Positions 23,542 to 35,695 of a stretch of 64,000 bases of DNA are shown piece after piece. The notes beneath the pieces are model-generated. The model had not been told where the DNA came from, did no database searches, and saw only the letters and a list, made by a program, of their open reading frames with translations. Within the stretch, counting starts at the first letter, position 1, and each line of letters opens with the position of its first letter. This DNA comes from Triplophysa rosa (taxonomy: Eukaryota > Chordata > Actinopteri > Cypriniformes > Nemacheilidae): contig NC_079904.1 in the NCBI RefSeq assembly GCF_024868665.1, positions 18,649,164-18,713,163 on the forward strand, in the 5' to 3' direction. A program made the translations under genes and the position numbers.

Positions 23542-24609
23542 TTTATTTAACTTTATCTAATTCAGGAGCCTGGGGAGCTAGCTAAGCATGTTCAGTTTAC
23601 CATAAAATTGTAAAAAAGGGAAAAGGGCATTTTCTTGCAAGAAATGTGGAAAAAATTCCACATTCTAAAACTCCGCTCTAGAGGAGACACATGAGATTAG
23701 TATATTTTTATTGAGGAACAATCTGAGAAGATAAAAATATCTATGAGGTAGTACTTTTAAATGAAGTAATTATATTTGCCACCTGTAGAAAAACTTGGAA
23801 ATTAAAATATATGCAGCACAGTCAGCAACTGAAAAAGCTCAGTGTGAAAAACAGTTCCATGAGTTTGTCTATACTTGTATAGAGTGGAAGGAGCATGGAG
23901 TAGATTCTATTGAGAGGGAGATAGTGATATGTTTAGTGGTGACATCCGTTTTACAATGTTATGTTATGTTGTTAATGTAATAACGTTTCTCTCCTTGCTG
24001 TCTGCTCACTATAACGAACAGGGTTGCCAGATCTGTGTAACAAAACTAGCCCAATGGCCCCATCCCAAATACCAAAATGCAAGCAACCCGCATCAACAGT
24101 TTAAAAGCATGCAAATGCCATTGGAAAACCTCAGACCTGGTGCCTGGTGGCGCCACTAGAATAAAGATTTAGAAGGGGGGGCACAAAGGAGCTTACTGGG
24201 ATTATATAAATGATCAGCCCTCAATATATGGACCCGAGGCAATTGCCCACTGCCTCACGTGCCCCATTGCTACTCCCTGTATGTAAATGCCAGAAACACA
24301 TTCCAAAAGACTGCATGTATCATGGTAAGTGAACATTTTCAGTACTATTCAGTGTATTTTAAATTGAATGACATTCTTTTTTTTTGTAGATTTGTTTTAC
24401 ATTTACTAAACAGCTTTTATTGTTTATTTTGTCAGAAAGCTGATATTTGGTGTAGAATAGATGGTAAGACAAAGAATTTAGCATATTCAAGCTAAGCCCA
24501 AACTATCTTCTTCAATAACGTTCTTTCAGTAAAATAATGCCCCGCCTCTGGAATGTTCAGGAAATAAATAGCAGCACCAACGTTCTCCATAGCTTTTTGA
24601 CGGAGAGGA
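23542..24609. other. No gene recognised
   Basis: AT-rich sequence up to the truncated 3' end of the DIRS-like element. Could be part of the 5' region of the chemokine-receptor locus, but no exon is recognisable. Confidence 0.35.
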
Positions 24610-24910
24610 TCACACATATTTCAGAGGTATAAAGCGTACTATAGAAGCGTACTTCCGCTTGTCCCGCGGCCAGCTGTGCGCAAGGGCATCCGTGCCAAGG
24701 GTTGCCTCGGACAGGGAGTACCAAAGCGGACAATGGGTGGAGTCCGGGGAGGCAACAGGACCACCTGTGCCTGGCCGAACCTCTCCCAAATGAGCCGGCT
24801 GCGCGGGGATGGAGTCGCCACTCTCCGCGAGGCGTCGACTGACGAGAGAGCGCATCAGCTGTCTGGTTCAGGACGCCTGGGATGTGTGTGGCTCGCAGGG
24901 AACTGATCAC
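24610..24910 (-). pseudogene. RNase H-end remnant of the DIRS-like element
   Basis: The reading THIPGVLNQTADALSRQSTP, then GEWRLHP, marks the end of the RNase H domain and the linker seen in DIRS elements. A further conserved stretch (LGTDALAHSWPRDKRKYAS) continues in a different frame. The sequence ends abruptly, leaving no recombinase. Confidence 0.75.
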
Positions 24911-25330
24911 CTGCTGACTCCAGAGGAGGAGGCGCCGGGTGAGTCATGTTAGCTGCCGTGAGCGAGTCCAATGATATCCGACCGGACCAGCACGTGCTTG
25001 CCCTGCACGAGAGGTAGTAGCCTCCTCAATGCAAGTAGCACAACCAACAACTCTAGGCAGTTGAAATGCCAATGCAGGCGGGGGCCTGTCGACCGCCCCG
25101 ACACTGCTTGCCCGTTGCACACAGCACCCCAACCCTAAGGAGGTCATGGAGACCAGGGGGTTAGGGTGTGTCGGCAGAAAAACGTGTGACCATACGCCTG
25201 CTGCCGGTGTGCCACGCTCTCCAAGGAACTTGACTCTGTAGCCAGTGTTGGAGCGGTCGTATGTGCATCGACCCGAGGGGGACCACCCCCGCCGAGGATG
25301 CCATGTATCCCAGGAGCCTCTGAAATTGTT

Positions 25331-25870
25331 TCAGGGGGACCGTTGACTGTCTGAAAGCTTCAGGCTGTTCAACACTGATCGGGCGCGCTCTGTAGTCAGT
25401 CGCACTGCCTCTGGGAGGCCGCGTGGGTGCGGGCTTCCTCGTCGCGGGTCTCGCGCCCCCCACGGGGGGTGAGCGGGGCCGCTCATGAGGACTGAGTCTA
25501 GTTCCTTACCGAGAAAGAGGATGCTCTGCACCTGGGAGAGCTTGCTCTTCTCAGTTGACCTGTAGCCCCACCGATCTAGGTGCCGGAGCACCAGGTCCCT
25601 GTGTGTACACAACAGATCTCGAGAGTGCGCCAAACTGAGCCAGTCGTCGAGATAGTTTAGTACCCACACACCTCCTTCCCTGAGGGGAAGGAGGGCGGCT
25701 TCCACGACCTTCGTAAAGACTAGTGGAGACAGGGACAGACCGAAGGGGAGGACCCTGTACTGATATGCCTGTCCCTCGAACACGAACCGTCGGAACGGCC
25801 GATTTCGAGGGAGGATCGAGAGATGAAGTAGGCGTCCTTCAGGTCGATTGCCATGAACCAGTCCTGACAC
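25331..25870 (-). pseudogene. Reverse transcriptase of the DIRS-like element
   Basis: The frame shows FEGQAYQYRVLPFGLSLSP (motif B region), VWVLNYLDDWLSLAHSRD (the catalytic YLDD) and ILFLGKELDS downstream. This spacing and the LDDWL motif are characteristic of DIRS-type reverse transcriptases. The upstream motif A region (the stretch DLKDAYFISRSS, near 25848) lies in another frame, so the gene is frameshifted. The active-site aspartates themselves are intact. Confidence 0.85.
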
Positions 25871-26586
25871 CTGACGGACGTCAGGATGCGCTTCTGCGTG
25901 ATCAACCTGAAAGGCAGCTATTGTGTAGGTGCCTGTTCAGAACACACAGACCCAAGATAGGGCGCAACCCCCTGCCTTTCTTGGGGACAATGAAGTACAG
26001 GCTGTAAAACCCGTTGAACATCTCGGCTGGTGAGACGGGCTCGATCACTCCCTTCACCAGAAGGGTGGCGACCTCGGCCCGAAGTACGGGAACATCCTAG
26101 CCTCTGACTGAGGTATATCGGATGCCCTGAAACTTGGCGGGCGTGAGGCGACTGGATCGCGTAGCCGAGACGGATCGTCTTCCCTAGCCAGCCTGACAGT
26201 CTGGGAAGCCGGACAGGCTCCCAGAATGAGACGGGGACTAAAGGTACGATCTTTTTCATCGTCCCCCCGGGGGGTGGTTCGATGGCTAGCAGTACGGATT
26301 CCTTGCCGGGGGAGGTCCCCCGGGGAGGAGATCGGCTCTGCTGTTTTTCCTGCCTGGCGACTGCGCAGCTCAACGCACTGTCTGACTGAGAGTGCTGAGG
26401 GCTGGTGTTTATACTCGACATTGCGCTTCGCCATGACGCAACGTCGAGTTTGCCGTTCACCGTCGTGCAGAGGGTGGGAGCGGCTGTGATAACCCAGAGA
26501 GAGAGGAAACTCTCTTTTTTGAGAGTAAGTGGGCGCTAGCCCCCCGGAGGGGGCCAGCAGATGGAGAGACGGGGCAGGATCCGTCC

Positions 26587-28158
26587 CTATCCGACTTCCC
26601 AGCGATGTGGCTGGGGTCGGGCCCAATGGTAGCCTCGATCCCCCTGAGGTCTTCCCATGAGGGCCGCTTCACCGCGGCTGCTGATGGGGCGATGGTCTCC
26701 TCTTCGCTGTCTCCTCCAGGGGGGGGGGCCTGAGTGGGGGGCGCCAGAGCTGGAGGGCGTTGAAGAGGACCAGGGCTGCTGGGAAGCAGACAGTGCACGG
26801 GACTCGACGGCCGAGGCGGCCGAGTTGCGGCACGGAGGACTGCTTCTTACTGTCGAGAACCCTCCGGGGAGGCCGCGTGCGGGTCTCGCGCCCCCCCCGA
26901 CGGGCGGGGGGTGAGCGGGGCCGCTGCGGCTCGACAGTAACACCAACCAGCCCCCCCTTGCGAGACGGGTACGTCGAGAAAGCGGACCTTCTCAGCGTTA
27001 CTCATCTGCGCAAGGATCGGCCAGAGGAGTTTCTCATGGACCACAAGTGTGGACATCGTCCGACCCAGGGCCCGCGTGGTCACCTTGGTCGCCCGTAGAG
27101 CGAGGTCGGTGGCGGCGCGGAGTTCCTGCATAAGCGCTGGGTCGGTCTTACCCTCGTGGAGCTCTCTCAACGCCCTGGCCTGGCAGGAGCCATAGCGTGG
27201 AGAGAGGAGGCAGCTTGGTCCGCCGCAATGTAAGCTCTCGACACCAGAGATGCCGAGACACCACATGCTTTGGACGGGAGTCTAGGTCGAGCCCCCCCAG
27301 GTGGCCGCCACCTACGGGCACGAGTGCACCGCGGCGGCAACTCCACCTGGGGACACCGACGCATCCTCCAGCTGTCTCAACCTCGAGGGAAGAGAGGGTG
27401 ACAGAACTTTGTTTGACGTGAAACGTGCCGGAAAGGGGGTTCCAGGTCTTGCAAAGTTCCTCATGCACTTCCGGTAAACACGGCACTGGGGGCGGGCGCG
27501 GCTTGGAGCCGCGCTCAAACCCGAGGCGCCATGTAGCCAGCCGCGAGCGCCGGGAGAGGCAGTGCGGGCACTGCAACCCAACACTCACGGCGGCCCGGGA
27601 AAGCATGGCTGACATTTCGACGTCCGCTTCTTCCTGGGCTCGACCCCCCGAGGGAGGGAGCCCGAGGAATCGTCGGAGTCGGATGGCAGTACGTCACCCC
27701 CCGATGCTGCAAGAGACATCTCATCATCACGCATCGTGTCCGAATACGTGATTGAGGAATAAGACGGCGGACCGTCTCCTGGGGAACGGTCAGACGAGCG
27801 AGACGAGGTGTGAACGGTCCGTGAGCCAGTGGCTGGCGGATTATCGCTCACAGTAATCCTCATATCACCCTCGCTGCTTGCCGTAGCGGACGGCAGGGCC
27901 GTAGTCCTGCCGCCACGGAACGGGGAGCAAACGAGGTGGTGGCTGAGTCCCGTGGGAACACAGCCACCTGTGACGCAACGTCTGAATCGTCACCGCCCGC
28001 AGTGCGGGCAGGACGTATCCACAACGTCTGCCCCAGCGTACTGGAAGCAGGCATTGTGTCCGTCCCCCTCCTCGATGAGTGTGTTGCACCCATGAGAACA
28101 GCGGGACAAGCCACGCTGGAGAAATTTGCTCTTTTAGAAAGGAAATTTGCTCGAACAC
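26587..28158 (-). pseudogene. Gag-like coding remnant of the DIRS-like element
   Basis: Serine-, proline- and arginine-rich coding pieces are spread over three frames, for example EQISFLKEQISPAW near 28158, SDSDDSSGSLPRGVEPRKKR near 27680, and WEDLRGIEATIGPDPSH near 26630. DIRS gag-like proteins are poorly conserved, so the call rests on position upstream of the reverse transcriptase and on matching strand and composition. Multiple frameshifts and stops show it is not functional. Confidence 0.5.
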
Positions 28159-28488
28159 CTCCGGAACTGCCGAGACGCCCAGGGGAGAGTCACTGCAGGA
28201 AGGGACCGTCCGCTGTCCACGTCGTAGATTCCAGCAGAAAAATGATCACCAAAGATCGTAGAGAAGCTCATCAGATGCGTAGGCTCTGAAGAACAAAAGG
28301 TGAATGAATGAGCACGCCGGCTTCCCTCTTATACCCGGCATCCGGGGAGGACCCCGGCATGCAAATTTCATTCGCCAATTTTCATTGGCCTTTTCTAAAT
28401 ACTCAGAAGATGATAGGTTCTCAAGACAAACCCCATTCTGTCGGTTCGACACAACGTCGAGAGACCGACAGAAAGGGAACACAAAAGC

Positions 28489-29258
28489 CTCCACTGAAGT
28501 TTTTCTTCCAACCTTGTACAGCATAGTCTTCATCACTGGCTTTATCGGGAATGGCCTGGTAGTGCGGGTGCTCATCAGATACCGTCACAAGACAAATATG
28601 ACAGACGTGTGTCACTTAAACCTGCTCTTTCTTGTGTCACTCCCTTTTTTGGCCCATGCTGCCATGGCTGAGTGGATCTTTGATAAATTCATGTGTCATA
28701 CTGTGACGTGTCTGTACATGCTGGGTCTCTGCGGCAGTATCTTCTTCATGGTCCTTATGACATTGGATCGCTATGTCATTTGTTTACCTCAAACTGAACT
28801 TGTTGAGCATGTTTCTTCCTCTGATCAGTATGGGCTATTGTTATGCACGGGTCATCCCCACTCTGAGAAGAATCAAATCCCAAAAAGAGTCACAAAGTCA
28901 TTAGACTCATTCTGGCCGTGGTGGCTGTGTATTTTCTCTTTTGGACACCGTACAACATTGCAATATTCATGTGGTTCCTGCAGAAAAATGGCTATTTGCA
29001 GTCTTGTGAGTTGGAAAATGGTTTTGAGTCTGGCCATGCAATGGGTGGAGACTATTGCTTTCAGCCACTGTTGACTCATCCTATTATCTATGGCTTTGTT
29101 GGGGAAAAGTTCAGAAGTGAAGTCAAAAAGATGGTAATGGAGCTGTTCTTTCAGACAACGTGCTTTCTCGCAAGTTATCTGAATGCAGAAGCTCAGTCTT
29201 CTCAAGATCTACTGAATATTCAAGCACATATTATGTTCTGCACTGTTAGTGTATTTTG
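28489..29258 (+). pseudogene. Chemokine-receptor (class A GPCR) pseudogene
   Basis: Membrane segments of a CC/XC-type chemokine receptor are readable: TM1 (FITGFIGNGLVVRVLIRYR), TM2 (HLNLLFLVSLPFLAHAAMAE), TM3 with a DRY-type LDRYVI motif, TM5 (MFLPLISMGYCYA, another frame), TM6 (VVAVYFLFWTPYNIAIFMW, a third frame) and TM7 (LLTHPIIYGFVGEKFRSEV). The roughly 55 residues between DRYVI and TM5, including TM4 and the second extracellular loop, are missing. At least two frameshifts occur (near 28795 and 28890). The N-terminal exon start is absent: the DIRS-like terminus abuts just before TM1. Living relatives sense chemokines on leukocytes. The exact receptor type cannot be named. Confidence 0.85.
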
Positions 29259-30663
29259 AAATTATATGTAAATATGAAGAGTTATTCTTATTTTGAGCAA
29301 TTCCTGTTTACTAAACATATAATACTGTATACGTTTATCTACAAAAACAATTTGAATACGGTTTGTTTTGTTTCTCTTTGTTTTGCTTTTTTAGCACTAA
29401 GGATGTGAAGGCTACAGTATGTCTGGCTGTCAGGATAATGCAGAAGTTGAGCAATAAGGCTGGTGCTAAATGTGCAAAATTGTATTTCTCATATTTCATA
29501 ATGCAGATAATAGTTTTTGACATTAATTACTTATTTTTAGATAAAATGCATTAGGATTGTGTTGCATTAAGACTTCTTTAACATTTAAAACATAGCCTAC
29601 TGATAATTTTTTTTATATATTCTTTGTATATTTTGAATGCAATGTAACACCATAAAATATTGTGATAAGATTGTGGAAATTGAAAATTCTTTCATCACTT
29701 GCCCTCATGTCATTCCAAACCTGTGCGACTTTGGAACGCCAAAGATATTTTGAACAACACTGGCCCCTATTGACTTCCAGTTTTTTACAGCATTAAATTA
29801 TTTGTTTTTATTCAACAAAATGTCAATACTCAAATATTTACAGCACAGTACAGGACACTGTCAAAACTTGACAGCAGTGCTCTTGCATGTATATGTATGG
29901 ATTACAATCTTTTAGGCTACAACTTTATTTTATGCTTTTTTAGTTACTAGAACGTTACATACAAACACATTCTATATCATTGAAACAGTACATCTGAAAT
30001 CAAGAAGTTGTTTTTTATAAAAGTAGACTAAATAAACGGTGTCATTTGTTACTGTAAGGTAATACAAACTAACAGAAAAGAATGAATAGTTGGTTGTGAT
30101 GTCCGCTAACTATGTAAATTATTTATTCGTGGGTACAAGACACAGTACTGATACTTACTAAGCCATGACGCCGGTGTTGTGTGCATCATTCCCGGAACCA
30201 CCTAACTTGAAGCATTTTAGCCTGCATTAACAACTGCTTACGCTACTATACGTATAGTATATTCTATCTGCTAATAATAATTATTAATTAATATTATTAA
30301 TAGTTATTACAACTACTTCACCTCTTTTTAAAGTTTAAAAGCTTCCTACGTCTTGCACGTTTTTCAGAATACTGCGAGTAAACGCAGCTCGAGCTCGAGC
30401 AGGGTGGCTGGTGTTCAGTGATACTCTCTACTTTGTTGTGTTTTTGGCTGTAGCGTGTAACGTTACTCCTACATGCGTTTGTTACTTAGAGTGGCAGTAT
30501 GGTGATCGTGTTTAGTTGGATTTAAGTTACTGGTTAATATAATCAATAAATTAGTATTATGGCATATAATTTCGAAAACAACCATAGTGTCCCTCTGTTT
30601 CGTGCACAGCACAGGGCAGACTTTTCACCCGCCCTACGCGGAACACTATAGGCTTCAGATCTG
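29259..30663. other. No gene recognised; MITE scrap
   Basis: AT-rich sequence downstream of the receptor pseudogene. A partial hairpin-MITE remnant (CATTCCAAACCTGTGCGACTT type) lies near 29690-29790. No splice-consistent exon is seen. Confidence 0.4.
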
Positions 30664-30811
30664 GTTGACTTGATGCGACGCCGCAAGGCGGATGACATCA
30701 AAGTATCGCGAAGTGATTCGAAAGCAAACTTTTTATGGTTTTTCGAATCGCTCTCGTGGTACTTTGATGTCATCCGCTCGTCGGCTCATGCGGCGCCGCA
30801 TCAAGTCGAAC
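30664..30811. mobile_element. Long hairpin MITE, about 148 bp
   Basis: The left arm (GACTTGATGCGACGCCGC, then GATGACATCAAAGTA and GATTCGAAA) is repeated in inverse in the right arm (TTTCGAATC, TACTTTGATGTCATC, GCGGCGCCGCATCAAGTC). Almost the whole unit is self-complementary, typical of a foldback MITE. Confidence 0.85.
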
Positions 30812-30963
30812 AAGATACAAATAATAACACGTAACGTGACCTAACCGGAAGACAGTGAACCTTTGTACCCACAATGCAACACGGTGTACTTTGCAAACGT
30901 TTTTTCCTCATTAATTCTTCAAATATGCTGCTATTTAGTTTAGTAGATTCATATCTATGTAGC

Positions 30964-31000
30964 ACTAACACCGCTACATACACTATGTAGCGGTGTTAGT
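30964..31000. repeat. Perfect 17-bp stem with 3-base loop
   Basis: ACTAACACCGCTACATA is followed, after CAC, by its exact inverse TATGTAGCGGTGTTAGT. Confidence 0.9.
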
Positions 31001-31455
31001 AAAGCTTTGCTAAATGTAAAATGTCCGCTAGCAAGACATGCTGTTGTTACCGTTGTTAGGAAGTGTGTTGTCGTTGGTGGGGTACCTTCCAGTTTCCATA
31101 TTAAGTCAGTAAACTCATGTTTTTCCTCAAATCGCATAAATCTTTCGCCTTTTACTAAAGATTTCCGTGGTGAAGAACACTATGAGTATAAATTAATTTT
31201 TTGATGCCCTGTCGTTTGGTGGGGCTTCCCAATCTTGTGGAAAGATAGATTAAATCACGATTCATGTGACGAAGTGTAGTATAATTCAAAATTATAAAGT
31301 GAATTCCAGGTAATAATACAAAAATGAATAGTGATTTGTGCTCCTTTAATTCTGTGCGCAATATACCTTAAATTCCGTAACACTATTCAATTTACTTCGC
31401 ATCCTAGGATGTTAATGGACCTGCTTTTGTATATTTTAGAGAATATACAGTATAT

Positions 31456-31586
31456 ATATGAAGAGCTTGGTTCCAAAATGAGTTGACTCTTTTTTTTTTT
31501 AGTGCATTCCAATTAATATCAATCAAACTGCAGTTGGTTTGTTTTTTAAAACGGAGTTATCTCATTTTGGAACCAAACTCTTCATA
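31456..31586. mobile_element. Hairpin MITE, GAAGAGTTTGG type
   Basis: TATGAAGAGCTTGGTTCC at the left is matched in inverse by the right end (GGAACCAAACTCTTCATA). The interior words (GTGCATTCCAAT, CAAACTGCAGTTGG) recur in the interrupted copy at 56817-57421. Confidence 0.85.
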
Positions 31587-32105
31587 TATATTTCATAATA
31601 CTGGTAAATGACTGTTCACGTGTCATGGTCTCGTCCTCTCACCAAGCGCAGTGGTAAAGGGATCCTCAAGGAGGCCAGTGTTGCCTCCAGGCTGCAGTAG
31701 AGAGCACAGGATTCAGAGCCCCCTGCTGGCCGATGTGGGAATTGGCGAGGTTGAATATTGAATATTATATCTTGAATATTAGCTCAAGCCTTTGTCTTCA
31801 CCGCCTCTGGCTCTTGTATTTGTTCTTTGTTTTCGAGTCCTTTCTCAGTCCTTGCTATTTGATTTTAAACACCAAGTTTTTTTGGGTTGTTTTTCTGTGT
31901 CTCTTTGCTCTTATTCTACTTAAGATCTGCAGTTGTGTCTATTTTCTGTTATTTTTTCCCACCTTTTTGTAGTTATTATGACTTTTCAGAGAATGCTTGT
32001 AAATGTCATAACTATCCCATATGGTTTCAAAAAGCTTTCGTTTCATTGATACTAGTCGAACTTCATTTGTTACTCCTCATGAGAGTCTCTGCTTGTTGAT
32101 GACTG

Positions 32106-33293
32106 CATGGCTCGACATTAACGCTTGTCCGCTTGTCCGGGACAAGTGAATGTTTTGTATGGGCAAGTGAGAGAGAATTTTACTTGACCGACCGGACAAG
32201 TAACTTGAAAAAAAAAACAGTGCGACACATGTAGAATAATAAGATTAAGAATATGTGCATTAGACAGAGCTGCGTGATTGTATGAAGTGCGTTTGTCGTG
32301 GTTGTGCTTGTTTGTGTGTGACAATAATCAATGGCGCACCGCACCCATGCGAACGCGGAATCCTGTTATTTAAATGTCATCTGGCTGTTCTGCGTGTCTG
32401 AGTGAATTATGTGCACATACAACACGAGTGATGGTCGAGGATCTGCGTCTGCTCTGTATGAGGACATGAACACATGAACTTCATCTCCAGAGTTGCTCTG
32501 AGAGTTTATTTTACGATCGTTTTACTGTTTGAGTGAAACTATCTGCAAACACAAAAACTCAAGCGTCTTCCCGAAGACCCGTCAGAAAATAAAAGTCCCG
32601 TTAAATTGAACAATCAGACAAAAATTCTGTAGTGTACTATAGTATTTGTTATTGAAAATTGAAGTGCCCTTGTAGTAAATTAATAAACACTGTATACTAT
32701 TGTAAAGTTAAAAAACAATATAGTAAGATTTTTTTACTGCAGTTTACTATAGTAATACTATACTATACTACAGTAATTTATGTGGACAAATATACCACTA
32801 TTGTATAGTAAAAAAGGAAAAACACAGAACTTAGAAATATTTAAAAAAATTAGGTAATCTAAAAATGATTGGCCCTAATTTATCCCTCTGTATGTAACAT
32901 TAATGTCTTTCTCCGTTATCTGCCTATTCATAATAAACTACACTTTCACATTTCTGCCTGTGCTACCTAACTTTAAACCTCTCTAGCACCAGTGCTATGT
33001 GCAAAAAAAGTTAACTTACAGCCTTAACACTAATAATAATTACTGCTTGCCTTTGGTTTATAGCAGTCACTGAGAGTAGGCCTATAACCAAATTCAGGCG
33101 TCCAAAGCGGACACTAGTTAAAATGCTTAGAAGCAAACTTGACCAATCTAAATCCGAAACAATTATATTGATTATATTATATTATAATTCAAATGAAATA
33201 TCTTTTTTTATCTTAGGACAAGTAATTTTTGTACTCGACAAATTTACTTGTCCGAAGGACAACCACATGACAATGCTTAAATGTCAAGCCCTG
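32106..33293. mobile_element. CAGGG-ended, hAT-like non-autonomous element
   Basis: The left end (CATGGCTCGACATTAACGC, then GTCCGGGACAAGT) matches the inverse of the right end (CAGGGCTTGACATTTAAGC, then TTCGGACAAGTAA). GACTG is found immediately outside both ends, which is shorter than the usual 8-bp hAT duplication. The interior is AT-rich with ACTATAGTA repeats and no transposase. 31587-32105 and 33294-33727 around it contain no recognised gene. Confidence 0.6.
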
Positions 33294-34639
33294 GACTGTT
33301 CGTTTTTTTTTTTATTGTTGGCCAGAAATATGTTGCTCTATTGTGATCTTATCTAGCTGTTTTAGAGATGTGAGTCTTACCCCATTCATGTAGATAGGAC
33401 CTTGTCATATATATAACTGAATAGCTGCATGGAAGTGCTGTGAGTTATCTATGGTTGTAGGTGTGTATGTGTTTTTGTGTTCCGTGTGCACGTTACAGCA
33501 TATCACCTTGCTCTTTCCTGTATCAAATGTTGCTTACTGGCCTGGGATACATGCATACATTCATGTGTGTTAGTGTGTATATGTAACAGTCTGACCACAA
33601 GGCCTTTGCCCATATCCTGTTGGTAGATCTGTCTGGTGTCAGACACTGCCTGTCTCATTTCTTCTACTCAGAAGACAACTTCTTAGATCCAGGATCAGTT
33701 TCTCTGCCATTTAAGCTTGTCTGAACACACTGAAAAAAATGATTATGTGCTTTAGTAGGTTTTATGAAAATAGATTATTAAAATATACTTAATATAATTA
33801 TGTTCCTGTTTTTAAAAAAATCTGTTAAAATAACGTAAAAATATTGGGAATAAAATATACTAATGAATTAATTGTTAATAATTGTGGTTACGATTTTAAT
33901 TATTTTGTTTGAGTAATTTTAATTGAACAAATTATTAAGTAAAACGAACTCAATTTTATTATATTAAACCCATATAAATTGGTCAAATTTAGTTTACTTA
34001 TTTATTTTGTGTTGAGACTACATAAATAATTTTTGCAGATATAACTACCTTGTCAGTTGACCTATAGCTCCCAGCATGCATTGTATTGGACTGCATTAGG
34101 AGATTAATTTTCCAGATTAACTGTCATTTTATGTGTTTTTCAGTAAAAAGAAAGACTTGTTCGTGTTTTTGTTCATTTATCTTTGAGATTTAGGAGAGTT
34201 TTGGTATTATTTTTAAGTTTGGGTTTTTTAATTTGTTACCGTTGTTCAGAAGAGCGGTGCTTGTACCTATTCTGAGGGAGGCACAATACTAGAAATTAAA
34301 TTTGTTATTTCACTTAAAGGTGTCCTGAACTGGGCTTGTTTCTTGTTTTTATACTGTTGTACGGGGTCTACTTATGAAGTTTGAGTGGTTTTTACATTCG
34401 AAAACATCAAAATCAATAAGTAATAGGCTATTTTCTACACAGGTTTTGAGGCCGTCTCGACAAACGCTCGGTTTTAATGGGCATGCCGCATTGGCGACTT
34501 GGAAGTAAGCGGCCACTTCTATGATTGGATAGCAGTTTGCATAGTAAACTTAGTTGGAGCTTACTGTGAATTTGGTTAGACACGAAACGTTAGGTTACAC
34601 ATTATCAGGACATATCAAGCGATCTCTAACAAAGCAATA

Positions 34640-34771
34640 GTGACGCATACAAATATGTTTTATTCGCATAAGATTGCTGCGCCATTCCTGTCGGATCCAA
34701 TATTGACTGCACAGCACTGCTTTTTAATTTGAGTCTCTCCACAAATCCAGCGCCTTGTTCACAAAGGAATC
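34640..34771 (-). pseudogene. THAP domain, C-terminal part (interrupted)
   Basis: On the minus strand, directly after the inserted element, the sequence reads DSFVNKA and then, after a one-base shift, GFVERLKLKSSAVQSILDPT. This is the usual end of a THAP domain of this transposon type. It joins the 37874-38023 part exactly if the insertion and one copy of its target duplication are removed. No transposase catalytic domain follows within the element. Confidence 0.7.
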
Positions 34772-34840
34772 TGTGGCTACCCGACCCGTCCCGGAAACAC
34801 GATTTGTTCCGCGCATGCGCGAAACTGACGTCACTTCCTG
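34772..34840 (+). promoter_or_regulatory. Left terminal repeat with CRE, NRF1-like and ETS-like motifs
   Basis: The terminal repeat contains GCGCATGCGC (palindromic NRF1-type site, about 34814-34823), TGACGTCA (full CRE, about 34828-34835) and ACTTCCTG (ETS-type) within 30 bp. It lies about 0.5-0.9 kb upstream of the first coding exons of the internal gene and probably serves as its promoter. Promoter role is inferred from motifs only. Confidence 0.55.
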
Positions 34841-35695
34841 TTATCGCCGACGTTTTACGACAGTCTTCTCGACCTGGGACCAGCTCGGAATCTGGCAGGG
34901 GTGCATTTCTCGGCATTACACCTGTTCCGGGCGTCTTCGAATTTTATCATCAAAGGTAATTAAATTGCGTTAAGCGATTTTATAATTAAAAGGAGAACTG
35001 ACAATCTGTTACAACCTGGGTCATGTGCTTAATTTACAAAGTTATGTTTAAAATATCGAGCTACATTAACTGTACTTGTTAAATTCCCGTATAGAATAAG
35101 AAAACGATAGAACCCTTCACAGAGATGCTAATGGTTTACATTAAAATACTACTATGAACCATTAGCTTTTACCATTAAAACCATTACAAATTTCTTTCTT
35201 TGTAGTGTGATTTGTGCATTATTTTATATATTAATTATAAAATCAATTTATATATAAAATTGGTTAAATTTATGTGATGTTTTTATTGACCTTTATGGAG
35301 TTTAATTTTAGTCAGATATCAGATAATATGATATTTCTTTTAACTGCAACTTTTTCATGCTTTTTTTCTTCTTCAAACAGGCGACAGACTCTTCTACACC
35401 GGCCCAATTAAACAGTACATGCGGCTAGTTGTCCTGTCCGAGGAAGACAACCTGATGGTTTTGGAGATAAGACTTACAGAACCATATTTAGGTTTAGACT
35501 TAAGATAATTTACTGGCCTTGTTCCAGGCATGTTATTTGGTTACAGTTTCCAAAAGGAGCCTCGTTCTCAGGCTTCAAGTTTGTATAGAGCCTCGTTCAC
35601 AGGCTTCAAGTTCATCAAAGAGCCTAGTTCTCAGGCTGCACACCTGATAATTTAATTGCACGTTATGTAATTTTGTGTTCTCTTTGGAATCCCAG

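Larger units (their letters stand above)
24610..28488 (-). mobile_element. DIRS-like retrotransposon, 3'-truncated
   Basis: The minus-strand order is a terminal-repeat region (28297-28488), degenerate gag-like coding, reverse transcriptase, then an RNase H remnant that stops at PRDKRKYAS. The tyrosine-recombinase part expected next is absent, so the element is cut at about 24610-24650. The terminal region matches 63795-64000 in inverse orientation, including AAGGTGAATGAATG and GGCCAATGAAAATTGG words. GC content is far above the surrounding DNA. DIRS-type elements carry inverted terminal repeats and make no target duplication. Confidence 0.85.

Noticed and set aside
28246..28575. 109-codon minus-strand open frame across the DIRS end
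   Set aside because: Spans the junction between the element's terminal repeat and receptor sequence, so it cannot be an original gene.
34626..34916. 96-codon minus-strand open frame across the left terminal repeat
   Set aside because: It runs from the peptidase element into the THAP remnant, so only the THAP part (34640-34771) is meaningful.
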